A stretch of 64,000 nt of DNA from the NCBI RefSeq assembly GCF_026015985.1, contig NZ_CP110389.1, positions 5,302,001-5,366,000 on the forward strand. Direction: 5' to 3'. Position numbers and translations under genes: made by a program. The stretch comes from Rhodopseudomonas sp. P2A-2r (GTDB lineage Bacteria > Pseudomonadota > Alphaproteobacteria > Rhizobiales > Xanthobacteraceae). The notes beneath the pieces are model-generated. The model did not search any database and was not told where the DNA came from. It saw only the letters and a program-made list of their open reading frames with translations. This document shows, in pieces, positions 57,984-64,000 of the stretch; the stretch's first letter is position 1, and each line of letters starts with the position of its first letter.

Positions 57984-58002
57984 AACGCAGCTTCGCTGCG
58001 TT
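57984..58002. repeat. Small intergenic hairpin after lldD
   Basis: aacgcagc-ttc-gctgcgtt (57984-58002) is a perfect 8-base inverted repeat, framed by cttccctctcc and ggaagaggggaag. It lies between the convergent lldD and secreted-protein genes and can act as a bidirectional transcript end, although no T-run follows. Confidence 0.6.
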
Positions 58003-58027
58003 CGTGGAAGAGGGGAAGCAAGTGAGC

Positions 58028-58658
58028 TCACATCGGCGGCGTCAATCCATCCAGGCCGACATTGACGCGCGCGGTGTCGTAGGTGCCATCCTCCTTCTTG
58101 GTGGCCCCCATGATGATGATCTTGGCGCCCGCCTTCAGCTCGGCCTTGTTGCCCGGGACGAAGGTGACGATCGGCGTTTCCGGCGTCACCGTGACTTTCT
58201 TTTCGCCGTCCTTGTATTTCACCGTCAGGGTCTGACCGTCAGTGGCCTCGACCTTCTGATCCACCGTGGCATTGGTCATCGTGCTGTTGGGGCGCAGATC
58301 CCAGGGACGGACCCCCTCACCGGTGCCGCGCATGGCTTCCGGGAAGATGTGGATCGCAATCGCCTTCTGGGTGCCGTCAGGCTGCGGCTGGCCGGTGACG
58401 CCGATATAGGAGTCCGGCTTGATGTCGGCGAGCGTGGTCTTGACGATGCCGGTGACGGCGACATTGTCGAGACAGATGCACCTTCCGCTCGTCGCCGTCG
58501 CGGGTCTTGACGGTCAGCAGCGCGCCATCGACGCTTTCGATGCTGCCGCGAATACGCACCGGCTGCGGCTGCTGCGCCCACGCGCCCGATGCGAGCAGCG
58601 TCGCGGCCAACAGCATTCCCGCGCCGGCGCGCGAGAACAGTGAAACAGAACCTGACAT
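58028..58658 (-). CDS. Secreted hypothetical protein, frameshifted
   Basis: Signal peptide (MSGSVSLFSRAGAGMLLAATLLASGAWA-QQ) from ATG 58658 with AAGGA 6 nt upstream. Then VRIRGSIESVDGALLTVKTRDGDERKVHLS, after which the frame goes to noise. The rest (DNVAVTGIVKTTLADIKPDSYIGVTG… and MRGTGEGVRPWDLRPNSTMTNATVDQKVEATDGQTLTVKYKDG…) is intact in the next frame. Removing one base near 58466-58476 gives about 209 residues. The repeated 'v..vdg..ltVk..dG..kkV.v' modules look like OB-like or DUF5666-type beta domains. Periplasmic role unknown. Confidence 0.8.
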
Positions 58659-58729
58659 GATCAATCCTTTGCAGAGAGCACCCAGTACCCTGCAGATGGA
58701 AACACCATGGCCGGATTGCTATTCCCGCA

Positions 58730-59577
58730 TCACGCCACTGTGACGGCGAGATCGGCCTCGACCAGCGCGCGCAGCTCAGGGGTCACTTCGGGCCGAAGCC
58801 CGAACCACAACTCGAATCCGCGCACCGCCTGATAGAGCAGCATGCCAAGACCATCGGCCGTGCGCAGGCCGCGAGCACGCGCCGCCGCCAGCAGCGGCGT
58901 CACCAACGGCACGTAGACGAGATCGGCGACGACGGCATGGTCCGGCAGCAAGCCGACATCGACCTGCAGCGCCGGCTGACCATTCATGCCAAGCGAGGTG
59001 GTGTTCACCAGCAGCCCTGCCTGCGGCAGGACCATTTCGATCTGCTGCCATGCCACCGGCACGACCCCCGCGCCGAACTGGTCGGCCAGTGCCTGCGCCC
59101 GGTCCGTGGTGCGGTTGGCAAGATACACGCGCTTCACGCCACGTTCGAGCAAGCCGAACACCACAGCGCGCGCCGAGCCCCGGCGCCGAGCACCAGCGCA
59201 TCGTCGGCGGCATCCCATTCCGGCGCCGCGTGATCGAGATTGTCGATGAAGCCTTCGATGTCGGTATTGGTCGAACGCAGCGTGCCGTGGTCGTACCACA
59301 GCGTGTTTGCGGCACCGACGGCACGGGCACGCTGGTCCGGAGCGGTCAAGGTAAGCGCCCGCTCCTTGTGGGGAATGGTGATGTTGGCGCCGATATAGCC
59401 GTGCTTCGACAGGTTCAGCACGAATTCGGCGAAGCCTTCCGGCGGGACCGATTCGATGCTGTAGCCGCCGGGGATATCGAGCGTGCGCAGCCAGTGGTGA
59501 TGAATCAGCGGCGAACGCGAATGCGCCGCCGGCCAACCGATCAGGCATGCGGCGCGAGGTTTGCTCTGGTAGGGCAT
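58730..59577 (-). CDS. aroE: Shikimate dehydrogenase, frameshifted
   Basis: The N-terminal half reads CLIGWPAAHSRSPLIHHHWL (shikimate-binding SRSP), GANITIPHKE with catalytic Lys, and GAANTLWYDHGTLRSTNTDIEGF. The NADP motif should be VLGAGGSARAVVFGLL, but the frame breaks right in it. The rest, RVYLANRTTDRAQAL (NRT motif), VNTTSLGM and DGLGMLLYQAVRGFELWFG, is in the next frame. Adding one base to the C4 run at 59178-59181 (G4 in coding sense) gives a normal 282-residue AroE. It performs the fourth shikimate-pathway step. A true knock-out would make the strain auxotrophic, so a sequencing error is likely. Confidence 0.9.
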
Positions 59578-59735
59578 GTGGATTCCTTTGCCCTATCATC
59601 AAGGCATTGCGATGCTCAAATCATGCTGATGTCCGGGCTGTCAATGCCGTGTCACATTTGCATGCGCTGGCAGCGCAGCAACGGTGGCAGGCGAGGCCGC
59701 AGACCACCCCAACAGGGCGCAGCGCGGCCCCGCCA

Positions 59736-61475
59736 TCAGCCCGCCGCAGACTGCGACGCGGCCGGTCCGATCGCGTCAAGCCTGCCGGTCCGTGCCTTGA
59801 TCTCTGCGACGGCGTCGGCGATGTCCGACCGGTATTTGACCAGCGGCGGTCGCGCGCCATGGGTCAGCGGCGCACGGCGCACCGGCTGCGACGTGCCGGT
59901 GAGGATGACGCGGACACCGCGCCGCCTGGCCTTTTCGGCAATGCCTTTGATGGCATTGGCGGCCGTGGAATCCAGGAACGGCACCGCGGCAAAATCGATC
60001 ACGAAGGCCTTGTGGCGATCCGAGATGCTGTCCAACACCGAACTGATGGTCGAGGCGACGCCGAAGAAGAATGCGCCCGTGATGCGGTAGACCAGCACGT
60101 CGGGATCGACCACCAACCGGGTGTCGTAGGGCACCCGCTCGCCATTGGCGTCGTCGGCGCGGTCGCCCGCTGCCAGCGGCGCGCCGGCCTCGATGCCGGT
60201 GGTCTCCGCCATGCGGTTGATGAACAGCACGGCCCCGAGCGCGAAGCCGACGAGAATGCCTTCGGTCAGGTCACGAAAGACGGTGAGCAGGAAGGTGGCC
60301 AGCAGCACCACGGCATCGCCCCAGGACGAGCGGACCAGCGTCGCGAATTCGTGCTTCTCGGCCATGTTCCAGGCGACCACCGCAAGCACGGCCGCCAGTG
60401 CCGCCAGCGGGATGTAGCTAGCCAGCGGTGCTGCGACGAGAATGAAGACCAGCAGGAAGACCGCGTGCAGCATGCCCGACATCGGACCATGAGCGCCGGC
60501 ACGGACATTGGTGGCGGTGCGCGCGATGGTCCCGGTAACGCAGATGCCGCCGAACAGGGCCGCGCCGATATTGGCGATACCTTGCGCCACCAACTCGCAA
60601 TTGGAACGGTGGCGTCGCCCGGTCATGCCGTCGGCGACCACCGCCGACAGTAGCGACTCGATGGCGCCGAGCAGCGCGAAGGAAATCGCGTCCGGCAGCA
60701 CCGCCTGCAGCTTGGCCAGCGAGATCGCCGGCAAGGATGGCCGCGGAAAGCTCTGCGGGATGCCGCCGAATTTGGTGCCGATGGTTTCCACCGGCAGCGC
60801 GAACGCCCATGCCGCCACGGCGCTCAGGATCACCGCTATCAGGATGCCGGGCACCGCCGGCCGCCACAGCCGCAGGCCGAGGATGATGACGAGGCTGGCG
60901 ACGGTCAGGCCCACCACGGCGGGATTGAAGCTGGGCAGCGCCCGGCCGAGCGCTTCGAGCTTCGGCAGCAATTCGCCGGGCTCCTTGCCATCCAGCGTCA
61001 GCCCGAACAGATCCTTGACCTGGCTGGCGAAGATGATGACGGCGATGCCGGCGGTGAAGCCCACGGTGACCGGAAACGGGATGAACTTGATGTAGGTGCC
61101 GAGCTTCAGATAGCCCGCGGCCATCAGGATCACGCCGGACAGCATGGTCGCCAGCACCAGGCCGTCGATGCCGTGACGGCTGACGGTGGCGGCAACCAGC
61201 ACGATGAAGGCGCCGGCCGGGCCGCCGATCTGGAAGCGGCTGCCGCCGAGCGCCGACACCAGAAAACCGCCGACGACTGCAGTGACCAACCCGCGATCAG
61301 GCGAGGTGCCCGACGCGATGGCGATGGCCATGGACAGCGGCAGCGCCACGATCGCGACGGTGAGCCCGGCCAGCACGTCATCGCGGAAATCGGCGACGCC
61401 ATAGCCCTCGCGCAATACCGTGACCAGTTTGGGCGTGAACAGTTCTGCAAAGGTCGGCTGCTTCAATTGCTCCAT
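59736..61475 (-). CDS. SulP-family inorganic anion transporter with STAS domain
   Basis: A 579-residue inner-membrane protein. The N-terminal 410 residues contain about 10-12 TM helices with the SulP signature (DVLAGLTVAIVALPLSMAIAIASGTSPDRGL, GGPAGAFIVLVAATV, TGTIARTATNVRAGAHGPMSG). The C-terminal STAS domain spans about 430-560 with DSTAANAIKGIAEKARRRGVRVILTG. Family substrates include sulfate, bicarbonate or dicarboxylates. ATG 61475 (MEQLKQPTF) has gagg 6 nt upstream and is preferred to in-frame starts at 61493 and 61514. Confidence 0.93.
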   Translation of the reverse strand: MEQLKQPTFAELFTPKLVTVLREGYGVADFRDDVLAGLTVAIVALPLSMAIAIASGTSPDRGLVTAVVGGFLVSALGGSRFQIGGPAGAFIVLVAATVSRHGIDGLVLATMLSGVILMAAGYLKLGTYIKFIPFPVTVGFTAGIAVIIFASQVKDLFGLTLDGKEPGELLPKLEALGRALPSFNPAVVGLTVASLVIILGLRLWRPAVPGILIAVILSAVAAWAFALPVETIGTKFGGIPQSFPRPSLPAISLAKLQAVLPDAISFALLGAIESLLSAVVADGMTGRRHRSNCELVAQGIANIGAALFGGICVTGTIARTATNVRAGAHGPMSGMLHAVFLLVFILVAAPLASYIPLAALAAVLAVVAWNMAEKHEFATLVRSSWGDAVVLLATFLLTVFRDLTEGILVGFALGAVLFINRMAETTGIEAGAPLAAGDRADDANGERVPYDTRLVVDPDVLVYRITGAFFFGVASTISSVLDSISDRHKAFVIDFAAVPFLDSTAANAIKGIAEKARRRGVRVILTGTSQPVRRAPLTHGARPPLVKYRSDIADAVAEIKARTGRLDAIGPAASQSAAG

Positions 61476-61547
61476 GCGGTGCCTCGCCCCCATGTCCCGA
61501 TGCCAGACTACCATATCCCGGTAGACGGCCGCAGGTATTGAGCGGGA

Positions 61548-62067
61548 TCAAGCAGGGGCGATTCCGTCGATCTGTTTGGCATTGAGTAACGGACCGATGT
61601 CCGATCGATCCCGGATGCGAAGTTTGTCTCCCATGAACCCCTCGAACAGGCCGAGGTGACCATCATAGGAGGTGGAGGTCCGACGCTGCCAATAGTGCTC
61701 TGCCCATGAGAGAAATTCGCCGTGCTGTTCGGCCGTCGCGCCGCGCCACGGGCCGCGCTGCGCAAGGCTTTCCCGGCAGAGACTCCACGGCATGTCCAGC
61801 CAGATCAGCGTCGTCGCGCGGAACAGCGCCGCTTCGGCCAGCCAGCCGTAGACGCCTTCAATGATCCAGCGCTGCCCCGCCGCGGCGAAGGCGGCGACCA
61901 TCGCCTTCGCCTCGGCTTCGTCGCGCTTGACCCCAACCTGGTCCAGCCAGTGGATGCGATCGAGATCGGTATGCTCGCCACCGATCCTGCTCTCAAGCAG
62001 TCGCGCCAGCGTGCTCTTGCCTGAGCCGCTGTTGCCGATGATGACGATCTCGCGGTCCTAAAATCAT
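61548..62067 (-). CDS. P-loop adenylate-kinase-like ATPase, probably frameshifted at its 5' end
   Basis: The protein reads …REIVIIGNSGSGKSTLARLLESRIGGEHTDLDRIHWLDQ, a clear Walker A, and continues RWIIEGVYGWLAEAALFRATTLIWLDMPWSLCRESLAQRG, typical of the AAA_17/FlaR-like nucleoside-kinase group. The frame has a stop just before Walker A and no start codon until internal Met 61901, which would cut the P-loop off. An ATG at 62067 lies one frame away and reads MILG…; removing one base near 62051-62058 connects it (about 172 residues). It begins 15 nt after the EF-G-like gene stop, likely co-transcribed. Confidence 0.75.
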
Positions 62068-62082
62068 GGACCGCAGTTTACC

Positions 62083-64000
62083 TCACGCCGCGACCCTGTG
62101 CGCGGCGATGATCTGCTCGGCGGCGCGGCCGGTGACTTCGGCCATGCGGTCGAAGGCGCGGACAAAGCTGCCGGCGCCCGCGGTGGCCGAACGCAGTTCG
62201 ACGATCAGGTCGCCGATCTCCGCTTCCGGCAACATGGCGCGCACACGGTCCCAGCCCGGCCAACCCTCGCGGGTGTCGAAGCCGAGGATCTGGCCACGGC
62301 GTCCTGACAGGATGGCATTGATCTTCGCCGTGGTCTCCGTGGGGCACGCCACTTCCACCACATGGATCGGCTCCAGCAGCACCGGCTGGCACTGCGGCAG
62401 CCCCTCCGAGACGCCGATGCGCGCGGCGGTGCGGAACGCGAGATCCGACGAATCGACGCTGTGATAGGAGCCGTCGGTGAGCGTGACCTGCACGTCGATC
62501 ACCGGGAAACCGAGCGGGCCACGGGCGAGCCCGTCGACCACGCCCTCGCCGACCGCCGGAATGTAGTTGCGCGGCACCGCGCCGCCCACCACCTTCTCGT
62601 CGAAAGCAAAACCGCCGCCGCGCGGCAACGGCCGGATCTCCAATACCACGTCGCCGAACTGGCCGTGGCCGCCGGACTGCTTCTTGTGACGGCCGCGCAG
62701 GGTGATCGGCTTGCGGATGGTCTCCTGGTAACCGATGGTTGGTGGCTGCGACCTGACGGTGACGCCGAAGCGGTCGTGCAGGCGCTCCAGCGCGACGCGC
62801 AGATGCATTTCGCCCTGCCCCCACAGCACCACGTCATGGCTGCGCGCATTGTTGACGACGCTCAGCGAGGGGTCCTCCTCGTTCAGCTTCAACAGCGCCT
62901 GGCCGAGCTTGACGTCATCCTTGCGGTCGGCCGCAGCCAGCGCCATGGCCAGCACCGGCGGCGTCGCCACCACGCTGAACAGCGCCCTGGGCGCGGTCTT
63001 GCCCGACGACAGCGTGTCGCCGGTCCTGATGTGCTCGAGCTTGCCCAGCGACACCACCTCGCCGGCTTCTGCCGCCGCGCGCTTGCTGTCGTGACCGGCA
63101 TCGGCGGCGAGTATGCCCGATACCCGACCGCTCTCACCGGACGAGGCCTGCAGCGTCACTCCGTCCTCAAGCCGGCCCGAGACGACCCGCGCCAGCGACA
63201 GCTTGCCGCCATGGGGCTGGTGCGTGGTCTTGATCACGCAGGCCAGCGCCTCCTTGCCCGCGGCGGGCACGCCGAGACGTTTCGCGGTCTCCGCAATCCC
63301 CGGCGCCTCGTGGCGCAGCGCCTTCAGGAGCCGCAGCACGCCGTTCTCGCGCAGCGCCGAGCCGAGCAGCACCGGGCAGATCACGCCCTCACGCAATTCG
63401 CGCGCGAGGTCGTCGAACACCGCATCGGCCGGTGGCACGATATCTTCGAGCAATTGCTCCATCAGCGCGTCGTCGTGATCGGCGAGTTTTTCGAGCATCG
63501 AGAAGCGCGCTTCCTTCTCGCGCGCGAGATCGCCGCCATCGAGTGCGATCACCTCGGACGCCTTATGCTCACGATAGACAAAGGCGCGCTCCAGCGCGAG
63601 ATCGACGAAGCCGGCGATCAGTTCGCCGTTCCAGATCGGGATCTGCCGCAGCACCAGCGGAATCCGCGACGCCGGCTGCAGCGTGTCGAGGGTTTCGCGC
63701 ACGCGCTTGCTGGCGCGGTCGATCTTGTTGAGAAACAGGAAGCGCGGAATCCCGAGATCCTCGAGTTCGCGCATGATCAGTTGCAGCTGCGGCAGCTTGC
63801 GCTCGTCGGCCTCGCAGACCACGACCGCAGCATCGACCGCCGGCAAGGCCGCGCGCATGTCATGGGCGAATTCCACCGAGCCTGGACAGTCGATGAAGGT
63901 GTAGCTGTCGCCCATGAAGGTGGTGCTGACGGCGGTGAGGCTGACGCCCATCTTGTGGTGCCGCGCCTCGGGGCTGGCATCGCCGACGCTTGAGCCGGCA
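62083..64000 (-). CDS. Elongation factor G-like GTPase, partial (5' end outside window)
   Basis: At least 638 residues of an EF-G-like (FusA2-type) translational GTPase; the gene runs off the window end, so G1 (P-loop) is not seen. Visible: SVGDASPEARHHKMGVSLTAVS, G3 DCPG, G4 NKID, domain II (LSLARVVSGRLEDGVTLQAS), domain III, domain IV with GGHGQFGDVVLEIRPLPRGGGFAF and domain V with RRGQILGFDTREGWPGW. Sequence features differ from canonical FusA (for example DCPG rather than DTPG and a shortened switch II), fitting the paralogue group often annotated 'elongation factor G-like protein'. Its exact role in translation is unclear. Confidence 0.93.
   Translation of the reverse strand, partial: AGSSVGDASPEARHHKMGVSLTAVSTTFMGDSYTFIDCPGSVEFAHDMRAALPAVDAAVVVCEADERKLPQLQLIMRELEDLGIPRFLFLNKIDRASKRVRETLDTLQPASRIPLVLRQIPIWNGELIAGFVDLALERAFVYREHKASEVIALDGGDLAREKEARFSMLEKLADHDDALMEQLLEDIVPPADAVFDDLARELREGVICPVLLGSALRENGVLRLLKALRHEAPGIAETAKRLGVPAAGKEALACVIKTTHQPHGGKLSLARVVSGRLEDGVTLQASSGESGRVSGILAADAGHDSKRAAAEAGEVVSLGKLEHIRTGDTLSSGKTAPRALFSVVATPPVLAMALAAADRKDDVKLGQALLKLNEEDPSLSVVNNARSHDVVLWGQGEMHLRVALERLHDRFGVTVRSQPPTIGYQETIRKPITLRGRHKKQSGGHGQFGDVVLEIRPLPRGGGFAFDEKVVGGAVPRNYIPAVGEGVVDGLARGPLGFPVIDVQVTLTDGSYHSVDSSDLAFRTAARIGVSEGLPQCQPVLLEPIHVVEVACPTETTAKINAILSGRRGQILGFDTREGWPGWDRVRAMLPEAEIGDLIVELRSATAGAGSFVRAFDRMAEVTGRAAEQIIAAHRVAA

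Noticed and set aside
62362..63993. 543-residue + strand frame opposite the EF-G-like gene
   Set aside because: No recognisable motifs and antisense-type composition, whereas the minus strand has clear GTPase motifs.

Overview
The window is high-GC alphaproteobacterial DNA, most likely Bradyrhizobium/Rhodopseudomonas/Tardiphaga type (Nitrobacteraceae). The case rests on HWE-family sensor kinases, a DUF3551 protein, an MbfA-type ferritin-like iron exporter behind an Irr-type palindrome, many methyl-accepting chemotaxis proteins, a CHASE2 cyclase next to a FecR-domain protein, and rhizobial-style intergenic palindromes. No rRNA, tRNA, CRISPR array, phage or transposase gene was seen.

Layout. 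360-1938: a receiver/HWE-kinase hybrid and a small membrane protein. 1988-16556: a catabolic island built around a GntR/FCD regulator (10819-11467). Leftward lie an epimerase, an SDR, an FMO-like flavoprotein and a peptide-type ABC transporter. Rightward lie an NMT1/SsuA-type ABC transporter, an arylmalonate-decarboxylase-like enzyme and a hydantoinase. 16645-23281: a lipoprotein, an acyltransferase, several small proteins, a large proline-rich membrane protein and purA. 23684-25471: a second HWE kinase with a separate receiver protein. 25754-28147: FecR protein and CHASE2 cyclase. 28171-29984: small proteins and a YbaK deacylase. 30197-34652: two paralogous DMT exporters flanking a TonB-dependent receptor. 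34775-40661: two chemoreceptors interleaved with mbfA and an mbfA remnant. 40987-43535: a Bug/TctC binding protein and a phytase-like esterase. 43645-47203: a second tandem pair of chemoreceptors. 47418-50367: serA and serC. 50446-54722: a small protein, a GST, two beta-barrel proteins and an MFS exporter. 54978-59577: glmM, a small acidic protein, an LldD-like dehydrogenase, a secreted protein and aroE. 59736-64000: a SulP transporter, a P-loop kinase and an EF-G-like GTPase cut by the window edge.

How the parts fit. Housekeeping functions (purA, serA/serC, glmM, aroE, EF-G-like) are interspersed with environmental sensing and nutrient scavenging. The most distinctive system is the 14.6 kb island: two importers and five putative enzymes share one divergent control region with two palindromes. 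The enzyme set suggests uptake and breakdown of a cyclic ureide or imide, or of a malonate-like acid, but the substrate is unknown.

An important caveat is that at least eight, probably nine, genes are broken by a 1-2 base indel while the rest of each protein is intact in another frame. Five are one-base losses in homopolymers, and aroE is among the genes hit. This pattern is more like residual sequencing error than real gene decay, so these genes are annotated over their full span.
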